Source: Crenothrix polyspora (GTDB lineage: Bacteria > Pseudomonadota > Gammaproteobacteria > Methylococcales > Methylomonadaceae). Taken from it: a DNA stretch of 5,739 bases. This document shows positions 1 through 4,946 of this stretch, piece after piece (position 1 is the stretch's first letter; every line of letters begins with the position of its first letter). Under the pieces are notes generated by a model. It saw nothing but the letters and a program-made list of their open reading frames with translations, did no database searches and was not told where the DNA came from. The DNA lies in contig CAMDOP010000215.1 of NCBI GenBank assembly GCA_945903675.1, positions 1 to 5,739 on the forward strand. The letters are read 5' to 3'. The position numbers and the translations under genes were made by a program.

Positions 1-598
1 TAGTTTTGTAATGTCGGGAGGCAAGATTATATTATTGGCTGCTGAACGATAACTTGCTTGTCTAAAACTCATCGAGACCATTAGATATTTTGATAATAGC
101 TGAGCTTGCATAAGACTAAGAGGATATTATTCTGATTAGAGTGGTTAAGGTGCTCATTAAATGTCTTTCCTAAATATTACTCTATGTGAATCGTAGTGAG
201 TAAGCCGTCATTCCGGCATGGACTGCCGGAAACCAGTTGCCATGGATGGCAATAGGTCGCATCACTGTAAGTTTCGTTATAAGCACTCTATGATTCCATA
301 CGTACGTCCATGTACTCTGGATCCTTTGCAGTCCATGCCGAGATGACGAATTTGATGTTTTTCAGATGCTTATAAGATTTGTATTGATCGATCTTATTTT
401 ATTTACCCAATCTAATTCACATAGGGCCCTAAATATTCGTCATTTGAATAAAGGCTGGTAGCCTAGCATACTATTCTGGCTTCAAAATCAGTGGAACTTT
501 TACTATCACTGTATTTAGCAAAGATGTCTATTAAATAAACTAGCAGCACGACTTTGCGCTATTTTTAGTAACATCAACCTAATAACAGGCAGTCATAA
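1..598. other. gene-free region with one inverted-repeat element
   Basis: I find no credible coding sequence on either strand here: frames are broken every few dozen bases. The main content is the inverted-repeat element at 206-348, listed separately. Around it lies a second, weaker symmetry: CTATGTGAAT at 182-191 is the reverse complement of ATTCACATAG at 415-424, and CCTAAATATT occurs as a direct repeat just outside both (169-178 and 428-437). This could be the scar or border of an older element into which the 206-348 element was inserted, but it could also be chance. Bases 2-52 form an open frame ending in TAA, which might be the tail of a gene outside the window; nothing supports that further. 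Confidence 0.6.
206..348. repeat. MITE-like inverted-repeat element (143 bp)
   Basis: The ends are near-perfect inverted repeats: 206-226 (CGTCATTCCGGCATGGACTGC) pairs with 328-348 at 19 of 21 positions. Weaker complementarity continues inward (CCAGTTGCCATGGA near 233-246 against TCCATGTACTCTGGA near 307-322). There is no ORF inside, so any movement would need a transposase supplied in trans. Elements starting with CGTCATTCCGGCATGGACTGC are a familiar intergenic repeat style in several proteobacteria (general knowledge, not checked here). I see no clear target-site duplication in the flanks. Transcribed from either strand it would fold into a long hairpin. Confidence 0.75.
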
Positions 599-632
599 AA
601 AAAGCTATTACTCGTTAAAGTAATAGCTTTTT
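599..632 (-). terminator. Rho-independent terminator, probably bidirectional
   Basis: A perfect 13-bp inverted repeat, AAAAAGCTATTAC (599-611) and GTAATAGCTTTTT (620-632), encloses an 8-nt loop. The A-rich left arm becomes a U tract on minus-strand transcripts and the right arm ends in five Ts on the plus strand, so it can work in both directions. It lies 54 bp downstream of the minus-strand peptide gene ending at 686, the only gene close enough to use it, which supports that short gene being real. Confidence 0.85.
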
Positions 633-685
633 AAGGTTACTCACCACACCTACCTTGTTAACAAGATACGAATAGTTAGCTGATG

Positions 686-835
686 TTATTTTTTTTCACA
701 ATGCAAAGCACAAGCTTGGTCTTTATCACCTGGTTGGGCAGCGCAATGCGCTGCGCAATCGTGGGGGGCAGCGGCTACTGGTAATGCAAATAAAGCGGCC
801 AGAGCGACTGTTAGTATTAAATTTCTTGCTTTCAT
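686..835 (-). CDS. small secreted Cys/His-rich peptide with twin CX3C motifs (49 aa)
   Basis: This 49-residue reading frame starts at the ATG complementary to 833-835 and stops with TAA at 686-688. An AAGGAAA ribosome-binding site ends five bases before the ATG, and a strong terminator follows at 599-632. Residues 1-22 look like a signal peptide: a positive start (MKAR), a hydrophobic stretch (LILTVALAALFALPV) and an AAA-type cleavage site near residues 21-23. The mature part would be only about 26 residues, with four cysteines arranged as CAAHC (27-31) and CALHC (42-46), a spacing of C-X3-C, X10, C-X3-C, plus His25, His30 and His45. That pattern suits either two disulfides in a helical hairpin or binding of a soft metal such as copper or zinc in the periplasm; both are inference. 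I do not recognise a named family. The gene stands alone. A TTGACA on the minus strand (complement of 919-924) could be part of its promoter, but no good -10 lies at the right distance. Confidence 0.78.
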   Translation of the reverse strand: MKARNLILTVALAALFALPVAAAPHDCAAHCAAQPGDKDQACALHCEKK

Positions 836-1222
836 AATATTTTCCTTAAATGTTATCTATTGTTACGTTAAAGATATATTGTTGTCACGATTCTCAGGCT
901 ACTACTTAAGTATCATTATGTCAATAATAAGTATTGTATTGTCATGCTCACGTTGTGTGTGGCAATGCATTTTTAATTGCAGTTGTGATGAGTGACGTAG
1001 AGCGTCAGTCTAGTAGTCCGGAATAAGCCCTGTAGGGTGGGCAACCCTTAATGCCTAACGTGTAGATTGGCAAATGGTCGACTTTAAGAGCTAATGAGCA
1101 AAAGCACATTACATCCAGCGCTCAATATTTAAGCGTTCAATACCTCTGAGTCATTAACGTACGTTAGCCAATTAACACGGGACAAAGCGCTTGCGTAGAT
1201 GTTACCGCTGGGCTAACGACTC
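836..1222. other. intergenic region with palindromes and repeat fragments
   Basis: No gene is visible. The first ~100 bases are the upstream region of the minus-strand peptide gene. Further on there is a fragment of the 'TGTAGGGTGG' repeat type at 1031-1049 (AGGGT at 1034-1038 pairing with ACCCT at 1044-1048), a perfect 12-bp palindrome TAACGTACGTTA at 1155-1166, and an 8-bp inverted repeat CGTTAGCC (1162-1169) with GGCTAACG (1211-1218). The last pair abuts the inverted repeat that starts at 1223 and may be part of the same mosaic of repeat remnants. Confidence 0.5.
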
Positions 1223-1281
1223 TATCGTAAACCCAGCATTGATGCCGAGTAGTGTGGGTTGCGAAAAGCATGCAACCCAAC
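1223..1281. repeat. left inverted repeat flanking hicAB
   Basis: The reverse complement of 1223-1281 aligns without gaps to 1861-1919, with 48 of 59 positions identical and a perfect 21-base core (left 1242-1262, right 1880-1900). The two arms enclose exactly the hicA-hicB module. The left arm lies 47 bp beyond the hicB stop codon. The core also carries a short local inverted repeat (GGGTTGC near 1256-1262 and GCAACCC at 1272-1278), so it can fold as a hairpin by itself. Confidence 0.8.
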
Positions 1282-1328
1282 GCGACTATTATTCTACTGC
1301 CATAATTACGCCCCGATTGAGGGGAGTG

Positions 1329-1541
1329 TTAGGCTTGAACTTCAACGAAGGAGCTTGCAGAATGAGGCGTTGGAATATATTGTCCTTCTTCTTTAAGCGC
1401 TTCAATATGAAATTCGATGGCCTCTTGAATAAGTTGCAGAACCTCTTGAGATGATTCGCCTACGGCTATGCAGCCAGGGAGATCAGGCACATAGGCACCA
1501 AAGCTAGTTGGACCTTCTTCAATAACAACTAAATAACGCAT
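1329..1541 (-). CDS. hicB: HicB-family antitoxin (70 aa)
   Basis: HicB is the antitoxin that binds and blocks HicA, an mRNA-cutting toxin, and usually also represses its own operon. The 70-residue protein opens with the partial RNase-H-like fold typical of the family: a strand rich in valine and isoleucine (MRYLVVIEEG), then SFGAYVPDLPGCIAVGES at residues 13-30, containing the family's PDLPGC signature, followed by a long helix (EVLQLIQEAIEFHIEALKEEG, about 33-53). The short C-terminal tail has no obvious helix-turn-helix or ribbon-helix-helix domain, so this is the short HicB type and direct DNA binding is uncertain. The start follows an AGAGG ribosome-binding site (1547-1551) that sits right after the hicA stop; the two genes are 11 bp apart and surely co-transcribed in the order hicA, hicB. 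No clear terminator follows, only a weak CCCC/GGGG stem at 1311-1324 without a U tract. Confidence 0.92.
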   Translation of the reverse strand: MRYLVVIEEGPTSFGAYVPDLPGCIAVGESSQEVLQLIQEAIEFHIEALKEEGQYIPTPHSASSFVEVQA

Positions 1542-1552
1542 ATAAACCTCTA

Positions 1553-1738
1553 CTACTTAAGTCCAGCTTGTTTCAGAACGTTAAAAAGTGTTCCATTTGG
1601 GACATCTACGCTGGGTTTTCCAGCAACAGTAACCGTACCGGATTTGATGGGATGGTGAAATTGGCGATGACTTCCCTTTTGCCGGACTTGCTGCCAACCA
1701 TCCAACTCAATTATTGCGATAAGGTCTTTAATCTTCAT
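1553..1738 (-). CDS. hicA: HicA-family mRNA interferase toxin (61 aa)
   Basis: HicA is a small ribonuclease with a double-stranded-RNA-binding-like fold that cleaves mRNA when not held by HicB. At 61 residues this is a normal full-length member. It shows the family layout: an N-terminal helix (MKIKDLIAIIELDGW), a strand, then the catalytic motif KGSHRQF (residues 21-27) with the essential histidine at 24, followed by FHHP, a VTVAGKPSVDVPNGTL segment (36-51) and a final helix (FNVLKQAGLK). All key positions are present, so the toxin should be active. It is the first gene of the pair and has no strong ribosome-binding site of its own before the ATG, which fits low expression of the toxin relative to the antitoxin. 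I could not identify a convincing promoter between it and the inverted repeat at 1861. Confidence 0.93.
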   Translation of the reverse strand: MKIKDLIAIIELDGWQQVRQKGSHRQFHHPIKSGTVTVAGKPSVDVPNGTLFNVLKQAGLK

Positions 1739-1860
1739 GCGATGAGTTTAACACGATTTATCCAAATGATTTACAGTCTAGTAGGCAGGAATAAAACCCT
1801 TTCGAGCGTAAACGAGTCGCTGCAGTAATGCCCGACGGTGTAACTGATTTTAGTCCTGTA

Positions 1861-1919
1861 GTTTGGATTGCGTCTTTTTGCAACCCACACTACTCGGCAT
1901 TGATGTTGTGTTAACGATA
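1861..1919. repeat. right inverted repeat flanking hicAB
   Basis: This is the partner of 1223-1281 in opposite orientation (48 of 59 identical). It lies 122 bp upstream of the hicA start. Its outer end runs into the motif AACGATAAAGCTGT (1913-1926) followed by TTGTCCACCCTAC, the same motif that ends repeat copy A (2532-2545). The arm therefore seems to belong to the wider repeat family of this genome rather than to hicAB itself. Confidence 0.8.
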
Positions 1920-1944
1920 AAGCTGTTTGTCCACCCTACTGTCT

Positions 1945-2175
1945 GGTACCCAAGTTCTGCTCTCATCGTTATATACAAGTTATGTAGGGTAGATCAGCAA
2001 CGCGCATCCACCAAAATATAATCGGATGCGCGCTGCTGATCACTGTACACAGTTAAGCGAAAACAGTTTGTGTGGAGTGCGGAGCTTCAGTTCAGCGTTT
2101 TAAAACAGCTGAAGCTGTTTTACTCCAAGCACACAGAATACTTGTCTATAACGACGAGAACTCTGCTTGGGTACC
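1945..2175. repeat. inverted-repeat pair of 35 bp enclosing hairpins
   Basis: Bases 1945-1979 and 2141-2175 are inverted copies of one another, 28 of 35 positions identical without gaps, both ending in GGTACCCAAG at their outer ends. The interval contains the strong hairpin at 1992-2041 and the start of the element at 2073. No reading frame here looks coding. The overlapping arms indicate that two repeat elements have been inserted into, or recombined with, each other. Confidence 0.65.
1992..2041. repeat. strong 18-bp stem-loop (REP-like)
   Basis: GATCAGCAACGCGCATCC (1992-2009) is complementary to 2024-2041 at 17 of 18 positions, with a 14-nt AT-rich loop. No U tract follows on either strand, so it is not an ordinary terminator. 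It is preceded by TGTAGGGTAG, a variant of the genome's dispersed motif, which marks it as one hairpin module of that repeat family. As RNA it could protect transcript ends; as DNA it could serve as a cruciform or transposition substrate. Both roles are inference. Confidence 0.8.
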
Positions 2176-2250
2176 CCACTATGGAAGCTCTAGCTTCCCA
2201 GCCAAAGCCAGCCCTTAAGCTCCAATCACCACCAGCTGTACCGCACTCCA
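2073..2250. repeat. MITE-like element with 10-bp terminal inverted repeats (178 bp)
   Basis: The ends are TGGAGTGCGG (2073-2082) and its exact reverse complement CCGCACTCCA (2241-2250). Inside are two tight palindromes: AAAACAGC/GCTGTTTT with a 4-nt loop (2102-2121) and GGAAGCT/AGCTTCC (2183-2198). The open frame that crosses the element at 2070-2321 has no ribosome-binding site or recognisable domain and merely reads through the repeats, so I do not call a gene. The whole unit looks like a non-autonomous, structured element. Confidence 0.65.
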
Positions 2251-2318
2251 TTTCCCATGCGCGACAATTTTATCCCACCAACGTAGCCGGTATTCACGCG
2301 TTTCGTGCGTGTTGCCGG

Positions 2319-2555
2319 TAAAGCTGTAAGGCGTATTATTTGTAGGGTGGATTCGCCGCTAGGCAATCCACCGCACAACGGCTGACTGTCATCGGCGTTA
2401 TGCGATGATTGGCGTTTTGCTGGCGCGAAACCACCCTACACCATGCTATTGATTTAGGTTTTATTATGCGGATATGGAAAGTCAGGTGGACAGTGTTTTT
2501 GTGCCCACCACTAATCGACAACTGGTGGGCAAACGATAAAGCTGTCTACCCACCT
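2319..2555 (+). repeat. dispersed repeat, copy A (full length)
   Basis: Copy A of a three-copy family (A here, B at 4081, C at 4947), all in the same orientation. The core from CTGTAAGGCG (2324) to the end of GTGGGCAAACGATAAA (2540) is 217 bp; the matching span in copy C is 218 bp. It contains a hairpin GGTGGATT/AATCCACC (2346-2353, 2365-2372), a wider pair GTAGGGTGG (2342-2350) with CCACCCTAC (2430-2438), and GCCCACCA/TGGTGGGC (2503-2510, 2523-2530). The 9-mer TAAAGCTGT flanks it on both sides (2319-2327, 2537-2545), either as a target-site duplication or as part of the unit. There is no gene inside; the 61-codon frame at 2336-2521 has no support. Confidence 0.85.
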
Positions 2556-2566
2556 TATATGTCTGT

Positions 2567-2591
2567 CATAGCTTAGCTTAGCTTAGCTATG
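2567..2591. repeat. short GCTTA tandem repeat with hairpin ends
   Basis: Three consecutive GCTTA pentamers (2571-2585) are framed by CATAGCT (2567-2573) and its complement AGCTATG (2585-2591). The tract lies just 3 bp beyond the stop of the minus-strand gene at 2595, so its transcript would carry a weak AU-rich stem. It has no U tract and is probably slippage-prone spacer DNA rather than a terminator. Confidence 0.6.
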
Positions 2592-2594
2592 CCC

Positions 2595-3278
2595 TTAAAC
2601 GCCTACGGTAACACTCAACACATCGCTCCATTGCCCGACTTGCTCGTCATGTAAGCGATAAATGGCTTTATATTTCCATATAGCACTAGTAGCCGGCAAG
2701 GGCTGGGTATCATTGGTATTGGGTTCGGTGTTAATGGTCAGAAAACTAAAACCAGCGCCATCACCTCGGTCTACCCAAATTTCTATGGCGGCAGCTGCGC
2801 CTTTAGTCCAGCCAATAATCGGATGTCCGGCTTTATTTTGAGCGCTTAAGATAGGTTTCCAAGTGCTCGGATCTTCAACAGTGGTTGTGCCAATCACACC
2901 TAAAGCTAAACCTATCGCTGAGGTGTAGTTTTTATGGCTTTTAAGATGCGCCACTAAAGTAGATAGCCTAGGAATAATGCCAGAATTCACTGCTGGCGGC
3001 ATCGGTTCAACCAACATAGGCGGCACAGTCCAGCCTATAGTAGCGGTGCTACCATCACGTAATATATTTTTATATTCTGTTAAATGATGGGCATAGGCTT
3101 GTATATCACCTAAGCTTTTCAAAATATAGCGAAAGGCGAGCGCATCGGCTTGAAGGCTGGTCAAATCTTCATTAGTCACCTCCAATATCGCGGCATAATG
3201 CGGTAAAGTGGTAGCCGCATGATCTAACAAATTAGCTTTTCCGCCATCCGTAGTAGGCATAAAAGAATTACTGGTCAT
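2595..3278 (-). CDS. uncharacterised 227-aa protein with C-terminal fibronectin-III-like region
   Basis: I do not recognise a named family or function. The start ATG (3276-3278) is preceded at good spacing by AAGGAAA (3283-3289), which favours it over the internal Met7 (MPTTDGGKANLL), although that later segment looks like the conserved beginning. There is no signal peptide and no transmembrane segment, so it is probably cytoplasmic or secreted by a specialised route. Residues about 8-115 look mainly helical (a bundle), interrupted by a Pro-rich stretch at 85-97 (VPPMLVEPMPPAV). Residues about 150-227 are strand-rich and resemble a fibronectin-III or Ig-like sandwich: GWTKGAAAAIEIWVDRGDG at 156-174, WKYKAIYRL at 201-209 and VGQWSDVLSVTV at 214-225. 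Such a domain suggests binding to a protein or surface partner, but this is inference. It stands alone; upstream lies the 21-bp heptad array, and no terminator is obvious downstream. Confidence 0.85.
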   Translation of the reverse strand: MTSNSFMPTTDGGKANLLDHAATTLPHYAAILEVTNEDLTSLQADALAFRYILKSLGDIQAYAHHLTEYKNILRDGSTATIGWTVPPMLVEPMPPAVNSGIIPRLSTLVAHLKSHKNYTSAIGLALGVIGTTTVEDPSTWKPILSAQNKAGHPIIGWTKGAAAAIEIWVDRGDGAGFSFLTINTEPNTNDTQPLPATSAIWKYKAIYRLHDEQVGQWSDVLSVTVGV

Positions 3279-3319
3279 ACTATTTCCTTAAGGTTTAGGG
3301 TTGGTTGATGAGTACTAGG

Positions 3320-3800
3320 TAAGTGTTACTGAGCGTTCAGTTAAGTTAGTCTAGCGTTTTGCCAATCGTTAGCTCAAAACTGCTGATCTTATTAAGCGTT
3401 TCTCTAATCGTGTAGAGTGTTACGCCAATCTTGCTGGGTGCTCAGCAAGATTGGCAATGGTTCTATCCCATCTGCGCAGCACTTGGCATAAGCTACGGTA
3501 GTATTGGGCGATACTGGCTTAGTGCTCAGCAAGGTCTGATTCGCCTTCTCAGTAATTGAAGAGCACTAGCTACAGATATGATGAGTACTTAGCAAGATTG
3601 GCGTAAGACTTCAGTAGATTAAAAGCAGACTTAACAAGATTGCCGTAATGCTTCAGTAGATTAAAAACAGACTTAACAAGATTGTATAAACACTCAGCAA
3701 GATCAGAGTAATGTTCAGCAAGATTAAAGTAATGCTCTGCAAGATGCGGCTAGCACTTAAGTCTGTATGCAGAGCATTGCTTAAGCTGTGCGTAACGCTC
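3320..3800. repeat. array of 21-bp codon-phased degenerate repeats, inverted near 3440
   Basis: The unit is 21 bp with consensus CTTGCTGAGCATTACNNNAAT. On the minus strand the Leu codon of the unit falls at 3741, 3720, 3699, 3678, 3657, 3636, 3615, 3594, 3573, 3531, 3510, 3489 and 3447 (lowest base of each codon), all multiples of 21 apart, plus 3783. In the left part the unit faces the other way: on the plus strand the corresponding codon falls at 3430, 3409, 3388, 3367 and 3346, reading N-L-A-G, N-R-V-E-C-Y-A, D-L-I-K-R-F-S and so on. The two directions meet at a perfect 13-bp stem, GCCAATCTTGCTG (3424-3436) with CAGCAAGATTGGC (3443-3455). Within the array 3601-3642 and 3643-3684 form a 42-bp tandem duplication, 38 of 42 identical. 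Unlike CRISPR, the units are contiguous without unique spacers. Confidence 0.8.
3570..3749 (-). pseudogene. stop-free heptad-repeat core, possibly a relic of a repeat protein
   Basis: Minus-strand codons from 3749 down to the TAG at 3570-3572 are free of stops and translate into nine successive heptads of the form [NHD]-L-[ALV]-[EK]-x-x-x: for example HLAEHYF, NLAEHYS, DLAECLY, then NLVKSVF and NLLKHYG. Conserved Leu at position 2 and apolar residues at 3 and 6-7 would make an amphipathic helix or short coiled coil. The frame has no ATG, GTG or TTG start: a TAG (3750-3752) precedes it, and upstream the same frame continues with recognisable heptad pieces (ERYAQLK) broken by further stops. Downstream, also in frame, SDLAEH and ANLAEH reappear between stops. 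This is compatible with a decayed gene, or with a DNA repeat whose 21-bp length preserves phase without ever being translated. The frame is the same as that of the 227-aa gene starting at 3278. Confidence 0.4.
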
Positions 3801-4080
3801 TACTATTAAAAAATCAGGCTATAGGTACATTAAAGTATGGTAGCGTTCAGGTTAATTCGCCAACAATGGCGTTTTGACAGAGAAAATCTAAATTCCTTGT
3901 TAATTGGCGGTTACTTTATAACCTTACAACTTTAAAATAGCAATGATTATCTTACAAATATTCGATAATAATTAATGTTCTACGTCTGAGTCTATATTCC
4001 CCTTATGATCATCAGAATAAACGCTAAGTATTTAGAGTCGAATGTTCGTTTTTTAATGTGACTATAGCCTAGTAAATAGA
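3801..4080. other. AT-rich spacer without recognisable genes
   Basis: No reading frame of note is present on either strand. Near the array, 3840-3860 (minus strand) holds ERY-type heptad fragments that are out of register with the main array. A small stem, CGCCA/TGGCG (3858-3862, 3867-3871), is followed by TTTT, a marginal plus-strand terminator. The stretch 3900-4080 is plain AT-rich sequence; I see no structure that I can defend. Confidence 0.5.
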
Positions 4081-4258
4081 TAAAAGCTGTAAAGCAGATT
4101 ATTTGTAGGGTGGATTCGCCGCAAGGCAATCCACCGCAAAACGGCTGGCTGTCATCGTCGGTTTGCTGGCGCTAAACCACCCTACACCATACTATTGATT
4201 TAGGTTTTATTATGCTGAAATGGAAAGCCAAGTGGACAGTGTTTTTCTGCCCACCACA
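4081..4258 (+). repeat. dispersed repeat, copy B (3'-truncated)
   Basis: Copy B begins like the others (AAGCTGTAAAGCAGATTATT, 4084-4103) and keeps the TGTAGGGTGG hairpin and the CCACCCTAC partner. It lacks about 17 bases in the middle (after GTCATC at about 4156, compared with A and C), and ends near the GCCCACCAC motif at 4249-4257, so the terminal TGGTGGGCAAACGATAAA part is missing. The 41 bases 4188-4228 are identical to 5069-5109 in copy C. The truncated end lies about 26 bp from the parE stop codon, so the parDE cassette appears to have replaced, or been joined to, the 3' end of this copy. Confidence 0.85.
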
Positions 4259-4283
4259 CTTATTGACTGCTTGTTTTACATAG

Positions 4284-4586
4284 CTACCAAGGGCCACTAA
4301 CATGTCTGCTTACGTCCATTCGGCAATGTAAAATACGAGCAACCTCGATTTCTGTTTTGCCGACACGGTAAAAAATAATATGACGGTTAACATTAAAACT
4401 ACGTACTCTCTCATCAATTTAATTTCGAAACTTACCCATTTCTGGGGAAAGGACTAGATTTTCTAAGCCGCTTTTAATTTCAGAAAGGTATGCTTTTGTT
4501 TGCTTATTACCCCAAGTCATCAGTGTGTAGCTCTTAATATTTTGTAAATCATCCTGTGCTTCTTTTGATAATCTATATCCCTGCAT
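4284..4586 (-). pseudogene. parE: ParE-family toxin gene interrupted by one in-frame TAA
   Basis: Read on the minus strand from the ATG at 4584-4586, the frame gives 100 residues that match the ParE (RelE/ParE superfamily) layout: GYRLSKEAQDDLQNI at residues 3-17, an N-terminal helical hairpin (about 7-46), LSPEMGKFR (46-54), then RVRSFNVNRHIIFYRV (60-75) and the typical C-terminal end VARILHCRMDVSRHV (82-96). ParE toxins poison DNA gyrase. Codon 56, between GKFRN and IDERVRSF, is TAA (4419-4421) where relatives usually carry an acidic or polar residue. Everything after it stays in frame and well conserved, so this looks like a recent single-base nonsense change. The shortened 55-residue product lacks the C-terminal strands and should be inactive unless the stop is read through. 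It is 6 bp downstream of parD, and AAGGA in the parD tail can serve as ribosome-binding site. A sequencing error is the main alternative. Confidence 0.88.
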
Positions 4587-4592
4587 TAACAA

Positions 4593-4835
4593 TTATTCCT
4601 TATTGAGCTCTTCAAAAAAGGCACGGCCATCGACGCTTTCGCCTCTATCTAAGTGTTTTATTCCTTTGTTAACCTCGCTTCTAAGTTTATCCAGTTTTAT
4701 CTGGTATATCCATGCTTCATGGGTTTCCATAAAACGTAAAGATTCTCGAATAACTTCACTGGCGTTGTTATACATTCCGCTGGCGACTTTCGCTTTTACC
4801 ATTTTTTCAAGTTGATCTGTCAGTGATACATGCAT
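4593..4835 (-). CDS. parD: ParD-family antitoxin (80 aa)
   Basis: ParD neutralises ParE and, through an N-terminal ribbon-helix-helix domain, represses the parDE promoter as a dimer or higher oligomer. The N-terminal part fits this fold: a short strand (MHVSLTDQ, residues 1-8), helix 1 (LEKMVKAKVASGM, 9-21), the conserved turn and helix 2 (NNASEVIRESLRFMET, 23-38, with the family's SEVIRESLR motif). The remainder (about 39-80) is the charged, flexible toxin-binding tail and ends in FFEELNKE. Length is normal. The start is fixed by a near-perfect AAGGAGG (4842-4848) six bases before the ATG, much stronger than the signals at the other genes here. A good promoter lies just upstream (4864-4892). 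Because the downstream parE is broken, this antitoxin is probably an orphan, still able to regulate its own promoter and perhaps to buffer related ParE toxins elsewhere. Confidence 0.93.
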   Translation of the reverse strand: MHVSLTDQLEKMVKAKVASGMYNNASEVIRESLRFMETHEAWIYQIKLDKLRSEVNKGIKHLDRGESVDGRAFFEELNKE

Positions 4836-4863
4836 GTTTTGCCTCCTTGGTGCTTAAGGCCTA

Positions 4864-4892
4864 ATGATACAAAGATTATCAAAGATTGACAA
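4864..4892 (-). promoter_or_regulatory. parDE promoter with likely ParD operator
   Basis: On the minus strand TTGTCA (complement of 4887-4892) and TATCAT (complement of 4864-4869) are separated by exactly 17 bases, a good sigma-70 promoter with one mismatch in each hexamer. Between and across the boxes the plus strand has CAAAGATT twice, at 4870-4877 and 4880-4887, ten bases apart. One helical turn between direct repeats suits binding of ribbon-helix-helix dimers side by side, so this is the expected ParD operator. The ParD start codon is about 29 bases beyond the -10. Confidence 0.75.
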
Positions 4893-4946
4893 TCGAATGA
4901 GGGCAGGAAAGGCAAGTGGTTTGCATACGATAAGTCAGTAAGTCGT

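Noticed and set aside
2..52. Open frame ending in TAA at the window start, possibly the tail of an upstream gene
   Set aside because: Seventeen codons with no recognisable motif; it cannot be told from chance.
1311..1324. CCCC/GGGG stem as hicAB terminator
   Set aside because: Only four base pairs and no U tract on the minus strand.
1191..1454. 87-codon plus-strand open frame
   Set aside because: It overlaps hicB on the opposite strand and the left inverted repeat; no independent support.
1568..1828. 86-codon plus-strand open frame
   Set aside because: It is antisense to hicA, which has clear family motifs.
2070..2321. 83-codon plus-strand open frame
   Set aside because: It runs across the palindromes of the 178-bp repeat element, has no ribosome-binding site and no recognisable domain.
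2336..2521. 61-codon minus-strand open frame
   Set aside because: It lies wholly inside repeat copy A and the corresponding frame is not preserved in copy B, which has an internal deletion.
3590..3690. Possible CRISPR-like array
   Set aside because: The repeats are contiguous 21/42-bp tandem units with no unique spacers, and no cas genes are present.
3874..3902. Plus-strand TTGACA as a promoter
   Set aside because: No acceptable -10 box at 16-18 bases and no plus-strand gene follows.
4603..4815. 70-codon plus-strand open frame
   Set aside because: It is antisense to parD; the Ser/Leu-rich translation is a shadow of that gene.
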